A DNA stretch of 64,000 nt from Bog-159 sp035499555 (GCA_035499555.1 DATJYO010000036.1:1-64000), one strand, 5' to 3'; positions 1 through 8,069 are shown, counted from the stretch's first letter. Made by a program: numbers and translations. Notes: generated by a model not told the origin, from the letters alone.

Positions 1-92
1 TCAATCAGCTCATAATTCAGCGCATTCGCCTTGCCGCGCGCCAGGTTCAGGATCAGCAGGCCATCGCAGGTTTCCGCACGAATATGTTCCAT
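1..92 (-). CDS. Enoyl-CoA hydratase/isomerase family protein, N-terminal fragment (cut by left edge)
   Basis: The complement encodes about 30 residues starting MEHIRAETCDGLLILNLARG and continuing K-A-N-A-L-N before running off the window. The pattern of a hydrophobic strand followed by N-x-x-x-x-K-A-N-A-L-N is the usual N-terminal signature of the crotonase (enoyl-CoA hydratase/isomerase) fold, where it begins the acyl-CoA binding region. Members hydrate or isomerise acyl-CoA thioesters in the cytoplasm. The ATG at 92 is preceded by CCGGGA, a modest ribosome site. It is divergent from purM with 145 bp between them. Which crotonase reaction is catalysed cannot be told from this fragment. Confidence 0.6.
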   Translation of the reverse strand, partial: MEHIRAETCDGLLILNLARGKANALNYELI

Positions 93-237
93 TCCCGGCT
101 ACTGTAGCACGGCCGGCCGGACCCTGCCCGGGAATCGCTGGGCCAGACTGGAGAAGCACCCAATCTCAATCGCATCGTTTCAGATGCCTCCGCCGGTCAA
201 TCGGGCCTGTCCGCGGCTATACTATGGATTCCATTCG

Positions 238-1263
238 ATGCGCTACCAGGATGCCGGGGTCAACATCGACGAGGCCGACCGGGCCGTTTCCGCGATACGC
301 AAGCTGGCGCGGAGTACTTTTACGCGCGGCGTGATGACCGACATCGGATCGTTCGGCGCCTGCTACTCGCTGGCCGGATGGAGAAACCCGGTGCTGATCA
401 GCTCGGCGGACGGCGTGGGCACCAAAATCAAGATCGCGTTTGCCACCGGCCGCCACGACACCATCGGCGAGGACCTGGTGAATCACTGCGTAAACGACAT
501 CGCCGTGCAGGGCGCGCGGCCGTTGTTCTTCCTGGATTACTTTGCTACCGGTAAGCTGGAGGCCGGGGTGGCGGCGCAGGTCGTGGCGGGACTGGCACGC
601 GGGTGCCGGCGCAATGGCTGTGCCCTGATCGGCGGCGAGACGGCCGAGATGCCCGGCTTGTACTCGCCCGGCGAATACGATCTGGCCGGGTTCATCGTAG
701 GCGCGGCCGAACGGCGCGCGTTGCTGACCGGCGCACGCATCCGCGCCGGCGACATTCTGCTGGGGCTGCCCTCGTCCGGACTCCATACCAACGGCTACTC
801 GCTGGCGCGCAAGCTTCTGTTCGATGTGGCGGGCTATAAGCCCGAAAGCGTCGTCCCCGAGCTGGGCGGCAGCGTCGCCGATGTGCTTCTCCAGGTGCAT
901 CGGAGTTATCTCAAACCGATTCGTGCATTGGCCGGCGCCGGGCTGTTGCGCGGCGCCGCGCATATCACCGGCGGTGGCATTACCGATAATACGCCGCGCA
1001 TGCTGCCGCCGGGGCTCGCCGCGCAGATCGACACCCGGGCCTGGGAGATCCCGCCGGTTTTCGAACTGCTCCGCCGTCTGGGCAATCTTCCGGATGACGA
1101 TTACCGGCGCACTTTCAACCTGGGTGTGGGCATGCTGGTGGCCGTGCCGCGGACCGGCATACGGCGGGCCGAGGCGGTGCTGCGCGGGCTGCGGGAGCCT
1201 TTTTTCACCGCCGGCAGCGTGGTGGCCCGCCGGCGGGGCGGCGCGAGGGTGATCTATCCATGA
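238..1263 (+). CDS. purM: Phosphoribosylformylglycinamidine cyclo-ligase (AIR synthetase)
   Basis: Closes the imidazole ring of FGAM to AIR with ATP hydrolysis, step 5 of de novo purine synthesis, in the cytoplasm. The 341-residue product begins MRYQDAGVNIDEADRAV, the canonical PurM N-terminus, and carries the nucleotide/metal-binding run SADGVGTK near residue 57, the VNDIAVQGA segment near 86, the GGETAEMPG loop and the HITGGGITDN segment. The frame is open further upstream, but the ATG at 238 matches the family start. No Shine-Dalgarno is visible; a TATACT hexamer lies at 218-223. The stop overlaps the ATG of purN (ATGA at 1260-1263), so the two purine genes are translationally coupled. Confidence 0.95.
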   Translation: MRYQDAGVNIDEADRAVSAIRKLARSTFTRGVMTDIGSFGACYSLAGWRNPVLISSADGVGTKIKIAFATGRHDTIGEDLVNHCVNDIAVQGARPLFFLDYFATGKLEAGVAAQVVAGLARGCRRNGCALIGGETAEMPGLYSPGEYDLAGFIVGAAERRALLTGARIRAGDILLGLPSSGLHTNGYSLARKLLFDVAGYKPESVVPELGGSVADVLLQVHRSYLKPIRALAGAGLLRGAAHITGGGITDNTPRMLPPGLAAQIDTRAWEIPPVFELLRRLGNLPDDDYRRTFNLGVGMLVAVPRTGIRRAEAVLRGLREPFFTAGSVVARRRGGARVIYP

Positions 1264-1862
1264 AGCGGCTGGGCATTCTGTTATCCGGACGCGGCTCGAA
1301 CTTCGAGGCCATTGCGCGCAACGTCGCTGCCGGAGCCATCGAGGCCGAGATCGCCATCGTCATTTCCAACCGGCCGGAAGCGCCCGGGTTGGATCTGGCC
1401 CGGGCACGCGGTTTGACGGCGGTGTGCATCCCGTCGAAAGGCCTGGATCGCACCGTCTACGACGGCATGCTGGTGGAAGAACTCCGGAAGCACTCCGTGG
1501 ATCTGGTCTGCCTGGCAGGCTATATGCGGCTGTTGAGCGCCGGCTTCGTGCGGGAATTCACCGGGCGGGTGTTGAATATTCATCCATCCCTGCTGCCGGC
1601 ATTTCCGGGCCTGGACGCCCAACACCAGGCGCTGGAACACGGAGTAAAGGTGAGCGGCTGCACCGTCCATTTCGTGGACGAGTACCTGGATGCCGGTCCC
1701 ATCATCGTACAGGCGGCGGTCCCGGTGCTGGACGACGATACCGTCGAGACCCTCTCCGCGCGCATCTTAAAAGAGGAGCACAGAATTTACAGTGAAGCCA
1801 TCCAGATGGTGCTGAGCGGCAAACTACGGATGGAGGGTCGCCGGGTCGTGCATCGCCTGTGA
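1260..1862 (+). CDS. purN: Phosphoribosylglycinamide formyltransferase (GART)
   Basis: Transfers the formyl group of 10-formyl-tetrahydrofolate to GAR, giving FGAR, in de novo purine synthesis. The 200-residue product has the usual PurN length, begins with the GRGSNFEAI phosphate-binding loop (residues 10-18), and keeps the catalytic Asn and His in NIHPSLLPAFPG with the downstream Asp in VDEYLDAGPII. It follows purM in a 4-bp ATGA overlap. Its 3' end overlaps by 39 bp the end of a convergent small gene on the other strand. The combination is a normal two-gene purMN unit separated from other pur genes. Confidence 0.95.
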   Translation: MKRLGILLSGRGSNFEAIARNVAAGAIEAEIAIVISNRPEAPGLDLARARGLTAVCIPSKGLDRTVYDGMLVEELRKHSVDLVCLAGYMRLLSAGFVREFTGRVLNIHPSLLPAFPGLDAQHQALEHGVKVSGCTVHFVDEYLDAGPIIVQAAVPVLDDDTVETLSARILKEEHRIYSEAIQMVLSGKLRMEGRRVVHRL

Positions 1863-2147
1863 GGGCGGCGGCATCAGGGCCAGCTTGCGCGCCCGCCGGC
1901 CGACGAATTCCGAGAATCGGACAGGGGGCAATTCGCCGCGTTCCACCTGGCGTCCGACTACGCGCTCGTACCGGCGCAGGGCCTCGTTCCGGCGCGATCG
2001 CGTCAGGCGGCAGTCTTGCAGGTCGATGAGAAAAGTCACCTCCCAGGGTTGGAAACAGGTGCGGCGCACCTCTCCTTGCAAGACTTCTTTCACCAGGCGG
2101 TGGAAGCGGTTGGCCATTAGTTCGAAATCCGGCGCATCTTCGATCAC
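1824..2147 (-). CDS. Conserved-looking small hypothetical protein
   Basis: A 107-residue frame on the complement with a GTG start at 2147 (an ATG at 2117 is an alternative). The product is charged, has no membrane segment, and contains a core reading WEVTFLIDLQDC followed by an Arg-rich helix (LTRSRRNEALRRYERVV). Sequence upstream of the GTG in the same frame also looks protein-like (LHFLSADLVS) but offers no ordinary start codon before a stop. The gene is convergent with purN and overlaps its last 39 bp. I recognise no family; the composition argues for a real soluble protein of unknown function rather than a shadow of purN. Confidence 0.5.
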   Translation of the reverse strand: MIEDAPDFELMANRFHRLVKEVLQGEVRRTCFQPWEVTFLIDLQDCRLTRSRRNEALRRYERVVGRQVERGELPPVRFSEFVGRRARKLALMPPPSQAMHDPATLHP

Positions 2148-2268
2148 GCTTACTAAATCGGCGGAAAGAAAATGAAGCTTTACTCATCCTGAACTGACAT
2201 TCTTTTACACTCGCGAACTAACCGGCTTGCCGTCCCGTACATCTATCTAGGTGACGGAGGTGGATGCG

Positions 2269-2499
2269 ATGACACCACAGATTGAAGTTCCCAGAGTTAC
2301 CGAACCAGCCGGAGACGCGGACGTCATGCGTGAGCAACTCGACTATCTGATCGAGCACGCCACCGGCGCGGGGCAGTGTGGCTGTGCCGAGTGCCAGCGC
2401 TTCCGCCGGGTCCGCGCCATTCTGCTGGAGATCTTCGAGAAGCCGCCCCGAGCGGCCAAAGTCCAGGAGATCGTGCCCCAGTTGGCCCGCGCCGCCTAG
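2269..2499 (+). CDS. Small hypothetical protein with a CxCxxC motif
   Basis: The frame begins with GTG at 2251, but GGAGGTGG at 2256-2263 places a strong ribosome site about 6-7 nt before the ATG at 2269, so the 76-residue start MTPQIEVPRV is chosen. The product has a short acidic N-terminus, then a helix (DYLIEHATG), a cluster of three cysteines in QCGCAECQRF, and a helical tail. The Cys cluster could bind a metal, but there is no second pair, so a classical zinc ribbon is not supported. It sits alone between the purMN unit and the Gfo/Idh/MocA gene on the same strand. Function unknown. Confidence 0.6.
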   Translation: MTPQIEVPRVTEPAGDADVMREQLDYLIEHATGAGQCGCAECQRFRRVRAILLEIFEKPPRAAKVQEIVPQLARAA

Positions 2500-2555
2500 A
2501 TCGGGCGCCTTCCCGCGGCCTGCCGCTACACAGCCATTGTGATACCGTCGAGGTC

Positions 2556-3878
2556 ATGCAAGATCCGAATGGCATTTCGCGCAGGGGCCTACTGGGCGCC
2601 GGAGCCGCGGCGCTCTCCCTCTTCCAGCCGCGGGGAGTTCGCGCGGCCGGCGACCGGCTGAAAGCCGGACTGGTGGGCTGCGGCGGGCGCGGTACGCAGG
2701 CGGCCGTGGATATGCTCACCGGCAACGAGAACGTCGAGCTGATCGCCATGGCCGACGTTTTTGAGGACCACCTGGAACAGTCGTTGGCGCGCCTTCGCGA
2801 CGCGAAGTTCGTCAGCCGCTACGCCGGCATTACGGTCGAGCGCAACGGCCAGCCCAAGGAGATGACCGCGGAGGACCTGGTGGCGTCTATTCAGCCGCGC
2901 GTCCGCGTGGAACCGGACCATCACTTCACCGGCTTCGATGCCTATCAGAAGTTGCTGGCGTCGGATGTCGATATCGTGATGCTCTGTACGCCGCCCGGTT
3001 TCCGGCCGATGCATTTCGAGGCCGCCATCAATGCGGGCAAGCACGTTTTCACGGAAAAGCCCATCGCCACCGATCCGGTGGGCGCCCGCCGCTTCATCGC
3101 CGCCGGCAAACTGGCGGCCGAACGCAAGTTGACGGTAGTTTCCGGCGCCCAGCGTCACGCCCATCGCGAGTATGTGGAGACCGTGCGCAAGATCCGCGAC
3201 GGCGCCATCGGCGAAATCACCGCGCTCTATTCGTATTATCTGAGCGGCCCGGTGTTTCATGCCGATCACCGCGATCCGAAATGGAGCGACATGGAGTGGC
3301 AGCTCCGCAACTGGTACTCCTTCATCTGGATCTGCGGCGACCAGATCGTGGAGCAGCACTTCCACAACATCGACTTCATGAACTGGGTGATGGGCGGCCA
3401 TCCGGAGAAGGTGGTGGCGTCGGGTGGCGCGGCGTGGCGGCCGCGCGAAGAGCTCTACGGCAACATCTACGACCACATGAGTTCCGACTTCACATATGCG
3501 AACGGCGTACACCTGAGCAGTCACTGCCGCCAGTATCCCAAGGGCGTGTACAACAATGTGAGCGACCAGATCGTGGGCACCCGGAGCCGCAGCAACGGCA
3601 TGGATCTGGGCGCCAAGGGCATCAATCCGTACGTGCAGGAGCACATCAACCTGGTCCGCAGCATTCGTGGCGAGGGTCCGTATTTGAACTTTTCGCTGCC
3701 CATCGCGGAAAGCACTTTGACCGCGATCATGGCACGCGAATCGGCTTATTCGGGCGAGGAGATCAGTTGGGAGCAGATCATGAACTCGCAGTTGGACCTG
3801 ATGCCGAAGAGCTTTGGGTACGACGTGAAAATGGAGCCGGCGCCGCTGCCCGTGCCGGGCGCATACAAGTTCGTCTAG
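2556..3878 (+). CDS. Tat-exported Gfo/Idh/MocA family oxidoreductase
   Basis: NAD(P)-dependent sugar/polyol dehydrogenase family. The chosen ATG at 2556 gives 440 residues with a twin-arginine leader (SRRGLLGAGAAALSL), predicting export in folded form. The mature protein opens with the Rossmann loop GLVGCGGRGTQ, carries the family's E-K-P-I motif (FTEKPIATDPVGA), and then the C-terminal alpha/beta domain. Acidobacteria and Planctomycetes carry many such secreted paralogues, generally in carbohydrate utilisation, but the substrate is not evident here because no sugar-catabolic neighbours are present. The longer frame from 2376 would overlap the preceding small gene and lacks the leader at its start. 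Its end overlaps the convergent MutS-like gene by 4 bp. Confidence 0.9.
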   Translation: MQDPNGISRRGLLGAGAAALSLFQPRGVRAAGDRLKAGLVGCGGRGTQAAVDMLTGNENVELIAMADVFEDHLEQSLARLRDAKFVSRYAGITVERNGQPKEMTAEDLVASIQPRVRVEPDHHFTGFDAYQKLLASDVDIVMLCTPPGFRPMHFEAAINAGKHVFTEKPIATDPVGARRFIAAGKLAAERKLTVVSGAQRHAHREYVETVRKIRDGAIGEITALYSYYLSGPVFHADHRDPKWSDMEWQLRNWYSFIWICGDQIVEQHFHNIDFMNWVMGGHPEKVVASGGAAWRPREELYGNIYDHMSSDFTYANGVHLSSHCRQYPKGVYNNVSDQIVGTRSRSNGMDLGAKGINPYVQEHINLVRSIRGEGPYLNFSLPIAESTLTAIMARESAYSGEEISWEQIMNSQLDLMPKSFGYDVKMEPAPLPVPGAYKFV

Positions 3879-5659
3879 ACTTCCAATCCCACGGAGCGCA
3901 TCAGCTCGAGGGCGTTGCTCTTCGTCACTACGCCCGTGTGCAGCCGGTAGTCGAAGCTCATGCGCCCGTCGGCGAACTGATCCTCGAAGTGAACGTTGGC
4001 GGCGTGCCGCGCGAGTGACTCCGCGACCTGTGCCAGGGCCAGGTCGTGGGTGGTGACCAGCCCCATGGCGCCGCGCGCGACCAGGCCGCGCACGATGGCT
4101 TCCGCGCCGATGCGGCGGTCGTGTGAGTTGGTGCCGTGCAACAGCTCATCCAGCAGAAACAGCACCGGCAGCCCGCCGGAGGTCAGCTCCATGATTTGGT
4201 GCAGACGCGTGATCTCCGCATAGAAACGCGACGTGCCGCCGGCCAGGGAATCGAGTATGCGTATGGACGCGCCCAGAGCCAGCGGAGAGATGCGCAGATG
4301 CCGCGCACGAACCGTGGCACCCGCCTGGGCCAGCACCGCGTTGACTCCGACGGTACGCAGCAGGGTGCTCTTGCCGGACATATTGGAACCGCTGACGATC
4401 AACACGCGCAGGTCGCCGCCCAGGCGGACGCTGTTGCGCACCGCCTGCTTCTCGTCGAGCAGCGGATGGGCGAGCGATTCGCCGTCGAAGCAGGCGTCAA
4501 CGTTCGACATCTCGGGGAAAACGTCGGCCGGGTGTTCGTAGGCGTGGGCCGCCAGCGAGCACAAGGCTTCCATCTCGCCGGCGGAAGCCAGCCAGCGCCG
4601 CAGCGCAGGTCCGGAGACCCGCCGCCAGGCTTCGATGGCGAAGGCCAGTTGCTCGGTCCACAGCATCAGCGGTCCCACGGCGCGCATAAACGGGTTTTCC
4701 CGGGAATCGAGCATCTCGATCAGCCGGTTGAGATGGCGGATGCGCGCGGAGGGCGGCAGGCCGTCCACGTCCAGAGCGGCGCGCAGGCCGACCAGCCGCG
4801 GCGCGGCGAATTGTTCCCGCTCCAGGCGCTCCAGCACCTGCGACAACAGCGCCAGATCGTGCGCCGGCTGTTCGACGGCTTCCACCACGCGATGGACCTC
4901 CCGCCGGTAGCGCGCGATGAAAATCGCCAGCAGGGCCAGCATGGCGAAGAACGGATCGCGCCATCCGCGTAAGGCCCAGAGCGCGCCGCTGGCTGCCAGC
5001 AGGCAGGGGATCAGAAAGGCGGCCAGCCGCGCCGCGCGCGATTCGAGCCACGGCGGCTGTTCGCCCCAAGCGGCCAGCGCCTCGGGGTGCACGCCCGTGC
5101 GCACATCTTCGCCCAGCACGGCCAGGTCTTCACGCAGGTCCAGCATCGGCCGCAGTTCGGCGATGGCCTGGTGCCGCGCGTGCAGGACTTCCGGCGGGGA
5201 CGGCGAAAGCAGCCAGCCGGCCAGCGTTTCTTCACCCATCCGCGTACGCGCGCTGCACAAAAGCTCGAAAAGCGATCCGCGCCCGAATAGATCCAGATCC
5301 TCGGCGTAAGGATGCGATGCGTCCAGGAATCGCGCGCCGGTTTCGCTGTGTCCGGCCCATTGCCCGTCCAGCCGCGCCAGCGCCTTCTGGTAATGTGCCG
5401 CCGACCGCCGCGCAGTTTTGAGCGCGCGCAGAAGCCGCTCATGCATCACCACCAGGCAGGCGAATGCCGCCGCGGGCAGCGCCAGCCACAGCGGACTGGC
5501 GAGGCCGCGTCCCCAGGCGATCCAGGCCAGCACGCCGGCGGCGACAAACACCAGCAGCCGCGCATTGCCGATCATCCGGTGCCGCGCCTCGTGCCGCGCT
5601 ATGGCCGCGCGGCGTGCGGCCAGACGGGATTCATACGCCTTCCTCGGATCGTCGTTCAT
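3875..5659 (-). CDS. MutS-family ATPase with membrane segments (domain V type)
   Basis: A 594-residue protein with the MutS ATPase core at its C-terminus: Walker A GSNMSGKST at about 424-432, Walker B LFLLDE at about 500-505 followed by LLHGTNSHDR, and the THDLAL switch. It lacks the mismatch-recognition and connector domains of MutS and the Smr domain of MutS2. Instead two hydrophobic segments lie near residues 33-75 and two more around 225-265, so the protein is probably anchored in the inner membrane with the ATPase inside. Such MutS-related membrane proteins are known in Bacteroidetes and Acidobacteria but have no clear role. The ATG at 5659 is divergent from nuoA and has TATCAT 11 nt upstream. 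Confidence 0.85.
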   Translation of the reverse strand: MNDDPRKAYESRLAARRAAIARHEARHRMIGNARLLVFVAAGVLAWIAWGRGLASPLWLALPAAAFACLVVMHERLLRALKTARRSAAHYQKALARLDGQWAGHSETGARFLDASHPYAEDLDLFGRGSLFELLCSARTRMGEETLAGWLLSPSPPEVLHARHQAIAELRPMLDLREDLAVLGEDVRTGVHPEALAAWGEQPPWLESRAARLAAFLIPCLLAASGALWALRGWRDPFFAMLALLAIFIARYRREVHRVVEAVEQPAHDLALLSQVLERLEREQFAAPRLVGLRAALDVDGLPPSARIRHLNRLIEMLDSRENPFMRAVGPLMLWTEQLAFAIEAWRRVSGPALRRWLASAGEMEALCSLAAHAYEHPADVFPEMSNVDACFDGESLAHPLLDEKQAVRNSVRLGGDLRVLIVSGSNMSGKSTLLRTVGVNAVLAQAGATVRARHLRISPLALGASIRILDSLAGGTSRFYAEITRLHQIMELTSGGLPVLFLLDELLHGTNSHDRRIGAEAIVRGLVARGAMGLVTTHDLALAQVAESLARHAANVHFEDQFADGRMSFDYRLHTGVVTKSNALELMRSVGLEV

Positions 5660-5670
5660 GCGCTTGAACC

Positions 5671-5680
5671 ATGATATATT
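5671..5680. promoter_or_regulatory. Overlapping divergent -10-like elements for mutS-like gene and nuoA
   Basis: TATATT at 5675-5680 stands 7 nt before the nuoA ATG at 5688 on the plus strand, and the complement of 5671-5676 is TATCAT, 11 nt before the mutS-like start at 5659. Neither gene has a Shine-Dalgarno. No convincing -35 hexamer was found, so this is a positional inference. Confidence 0.35.
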
Positions 5681-5687
5681 TGTGGCG

Positions 5688-6044
5688 ATGCCGAGCGGTT
5701 ACATCCCGATCTTCATCTTCCTGGCGATTGCCATCGCCTTCCCGGTGGTGACGATCGTTATCGCCAAGCTGGTACGGCCTTCGGCGCCTTTCAAGACCAA
5801 GCTGGAGGCCTATGAATGCGGCATCAAGGCGGCCTCGGACTCGCGCGGCCGCTATACCGTGCGCTTTTACATCATCGCCATCCTGTTCGTGATTTTCGAC
5901 GTGGAGACGATCTTCCTGTTTCCGTGGGCCGTCCGCTATAGGACGCTCGGCTGGTTTGGCGTGGCCGAAGTGGTTGTGTTCCTCGCCATCCTGATCGTTG
6001 GTTACATCTGGGCGTACAAAAAGGGCGCGCTGGAGTGGGTTTAG
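5688..6044 (+). CDS. nuoA: NADH-quinone oxidoreductase subunit A
   Basis: Membrane-arm subunit of respiratory complex I. The 118-residue product has three transmembrane helices and the diagnostic NuoA loop (KLEAYECGIKAASDSRGRY, with the conserved Cys) and the strongly conserved segment RFYIIAILFVIFDVETIFLFP, split here only for description. The ATG at 5688 fits the family length; an upstream ATG at 5658 would overlap the divergent MutS-like gene. No Shine-Dalgarno is present, but TATATT ends 7 nt upstream, suggesting a leaderless message. Unusually, no nuoB or other nuo gene follows; the next gene is on the opposite strand, so the remaining subunits must be elsewhere. Confidence 0.93.
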   Translation: MPSGYIPIFIFLAIAIAFPVVTIVIAKLVRPSAPFKTKLEAYECGIKAASDSRGRYTVRFYIIAILFVIFDVETIFLFPWAVRYRTLGWFGVAEVVVFLAILIVGYIWAYKKGALEWV

Positions 6045-6082
6045 TTCCGTAGAGCGCGCCGGTAGACCCGCCAGACGCGCGT

Positions 6083-6101
6083 CCGCCCGGTGCCAGGGCG
6101 G
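6083..6101 (+). terminator. Hairpin between nuoA and PilZ gene
   Basis: CCGCCC (6083-6088) and GGGCGG (6096-6101) form a 6-bp stem with a 7-nt loop, followed by TTATT on the plus strand. It lies between two convergent genes and probably ends nuoA transcription. The U tract is short. Confidence 0.45.
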
Positions 6102-6524
6102 TTATTCAGCGATCAGCACCGTGCCGCGGACGGGCTTGTCCGGCGGCAAAGTGTCCTGCAGATACTGTGCAAACCGGTTCCGCTCGGCGCGGGTGCGAAC
6201 AATGAACTCGACCGCAAAGCCGGCGGGCTCCAGGCGGACCACGGTGCCGTGGATCTCGCACGGAGGCGGGCCGCCGCCGCCATGCCGGACCGGCGGCGCG
6301 CCGGCAGGCTCCGGCTGCACGGTCAACCGCAGAATGGTGCCGACAGGCCATTCATCGGGAGCTTCGATGAAAGCGCCGGCGATGCTCACGTTCGCGATCC
6401 GGCGCGGCGCGGGCGGGCCGCCGGTCCAGTAGTGCGCCACCAGCGGGCTGCCTGGACGGCGTTGCTGTTTTCGCTTGTCGCGCCTTTCCCCCTTTAAACG
6501 GCGGATTGGTAGATCCCATCGCAT
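6102..6524 (-). CDS. PilZ-domain protein
   Basis: A 140-residue soluble protein. An Arg/Lys-rich N-terminus leads into RRPGSPLVAHY and then NVSIAGAFIEAP, which matches the second PilZ motif (D/N)xSxxG used to bind cyclic di-GMP; the first motif, RxxxR, is present only in a degenerate form, so nucleotide binding is probable but not certain. The rest follows the PilZ beta-barrel pattern (strands ending in GFAVEF). It is the last gene of the Tad/Flp locus, 7 nt after the DUF192 gene, and could couple c-di-GMP to pilus function; that link is inferred from position. Confidence 0.75.
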   Translation of the reverse strand: MRWDLPIRRLKGERRDKRKQQRRPGSPLVAHYWTGGPPAPRRIANVSIAGAFIEAPDEWPVGTILRLTVQPEPAGAPPVRHGGGGPPPCEIHGTVVRLEPAGFAVEFIVRTRAERNRFAQYLQDTLPPDKPVRGTVLIAE

Positions 6525-6531
6525 ATGTGTA

Positions 6532-6963
6532 TCACCCGGCTGCGCCTTCGCTTCTTCCCGCGGCGCGAGTGTCCAGGCCCCTCCAATAATCTTCCATCTC
6601 CTCGGGCGCGCAAATCAGCAACTCGTCGCCGACCTGGGTACCCGAAATATAAATCGTCCGCGCAGGCAGCTCCAATACGCTCCTGGCGTGGACTCGAATC
6701 CGAGCAATCCGGAACGGACGGAAGTGCTCGATCAAATGGATCACCCGGTTGTGAGCATCCAGATAAACCACGTCGATCGGAAACAGAATTCCCATCGTGT
6801 GGACGCCCTGCGATGGCGTGACCCACAGCCCATCGTCGCGGCGCCGCTTCATCCTGCCCAACAGGCCCCGCAAACGGGAGAAACGAGTATCGGCCAGGGA
6901 CACATTGAGGCTGAGGAAACATTGCCGCGTTGTATTGAAGACGTACACGGTCTCTCCGCTCAT
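6532..6963 (-). CDS. DUF192 family protein
   Basis: A 143-residue protein with the DUF192 pattern: SLADTRFSRLRGLLGR, then GLWVTPSQGVHTMGILFPID, VVYLDAHNRVI, and a final SVLELPARTI segment. The ATG at 6963 is chosen because GGAGGGGAACC stands just before it; longer frames start inside unlikely sequence. DUF192 proteins are small beta-rich proteins, often exported in other bacteria, but this one has no signal peptide. In this window it sits between the tad genes and the PilZ gene in one transcription direction, which suggests an accessory role at the pilus, not a demonstrated one. Confidence 0.85.
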   Translation of the reverse strand: MSGETVYVFNTTRQCFLSLNVSLADTRFSRLRGLLGRMKRRRDDGLWVTPSQGVHTMGILFPIDVVYLDAHNRVIHLIEHFRPFRIARIRVHARSVLELPARTIYISGTQVGDELLICAPEEMEDYWRGLDTRAAGRSEGAAG

Positions 6964-7016
6964 TGGTTCCCCTCCGGCTGGTCGGCCCACGAAATGGCAC
7001 CCGTGACTGCCGCCTC

Positions 7017-7112
7017 CTAGTTCACGCGGTTGCGGCGCCGCTGAATCAGCACGAACAGCACAATCACGAACAGAACACCCGCTACCACGCGAATCAAAGT
7101 TACGTTATCCAT
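7017..7112 (-). CDS. 31-residue single-pass membrane microprotein
   Basis: The complement of 7017-7112 encodes a 31-residue peptide beginning MDNVTLIRVVAGVLFVIVLF, with one hydrophobic helix (about residues 6-23) and a basic tail (QRRRNRVN). An AAAGGAAA ribosome site lies about 6 nt before the ATG at 7112, and the frame ends in TAG. The positive tail predicts an N-out, C-in topology. It lies between tadC and the DUF192 gene, spaced by 33 and 53 nt. No family is recognised; the intact signal, ribosome site and location support a real gene that length filters would miss. Confidence 0.65.
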   Translation of the reverse strand: MDNVTLIRVVAGVLFVIVLFVLIQRRRNRVN

Positions 7113-7145
7113 AGTCGTTTCCTTTCGAGTTACAACCTTTCTGAT

Positions 7146-8060
7146 TTAGTGAAAAAACCTTTGGAACCCTTCAATCAAGGTGATGACGGAAGGGCCCAGT
7201 ATTACTACGAACACAGTCGGAAAAATAAATAACACCAGCGGGAAGATCAGCTTGATGGTGGTTTTGGCCGCCAACTCCTCGATCTGCTGCCAACGCTGGA
7301 CGCGCAGGGTATCGGAATATCCGCGCAGAGTCTTCGAAATACTGGTTCCTAACTGATCCGCCTGCACGAGGGTGGCCACCATGGCGCGCACGCTATCCAC
7401 GTTGGTGCGTTCGGCGAGATTGCGCCAGGCGGCGGTGCGGGGGCGGCCGGCGCGCTGTTCGAGGACAGTCAAACCCAGCTCGTCGCTGACATCGGGTTGG
7501 CTGAGCGACATCTCATCGGCCACGCGCACGATCGCCTGATCCAGGCCCAGGCCCGCCTCGGCACAGATCACCATCAAGTCCAGGGCCTCCGGCAGCCCCA
7601 CCCGTATATTGGTCTGGCGCGTGGAGATAAGGTGACCCAGCCAAAAATCCGGCGCCAGGAAACCCAGCCCGGCGGCCAGGGCATACGCGAAGAATCCGAA
7701 GTAGTCATAAAGGCCGCTGACACTTACGGCCAGAACCAGCAGCAGGGGTGTCAGCACCTTGGTGCCATAGAAGATGTTCACATAAGCGTCTTTGCGATAA
7801 CCGGCGCGGATCAGCCGCTTCTGGACGACGGAGGCTTCCAGAGGGCTGCGCGGGAGCACTTTCTGGAACGGCTGAATGATGCTCTCCACGGTGGAGGTGG
7901 AACGCAAACGCATCAGCCGGTCCACCAGGCCGTCACCTTCGGCGGCAGGCGAAACCACGCTGGCCATGCGCCGCGCGGTGATGTCCCGATAGAACAGCAG
8001 CAGCAGGCCGCTGGCGGCGAGAACGAAAACGGCTGCGAATGCGATCAGTGCCAGTGTCAT
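7146..8060 (-). CDS. tadC: Tad pilus platform protein TadC (type II secretion F domain)
   Basis: Inner-membrane platform component that pairs with TadB to pass CpaF-driven motion to the Flp pilin. The 304-residue protein has an N-terminal membrane helix, a cytoplasmic region, and the T2SSF domain (from about residue 165: LPEALDLMVICAEAGLGLDQ, the classic signature) followed by paired C-terminal helices ending IFPTVFVVILGP. It starts 9 nt after the tadB stop on the same strand. Length and order match the tadB-tadC arrangement found across Tad loci. Confidence 0.9.
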   Translation of the reverse strand: MTLALIAFAAVFVLAASGLLLLFYRDITARRMASVVSPAAEGDGLVDRLMRLRSTSTVESIIQPFQKVLPRSPLEASVVQKRLIRAGYRKDAYVNIFYGTKVLTPLLLVLAVSVSGLYDYFGFFAYALAAGLGFLAPDFWLGHLISTRQTNIRVGLPEALDLMVICAEAGLGLDQAIVRVADEMSLSQPDVSDELGLTVLEQRAGRPRTAAWRNLAERTNVDSVRAMVATLVQADQLGTSISKTLRGYSDTLRVQRWQQIEELAAKTTIKLIFPLVLFIFPTVFVVILGPSVITLIEGFQRFFH

Positions 8061-8069
8061 CGTTGGGCC

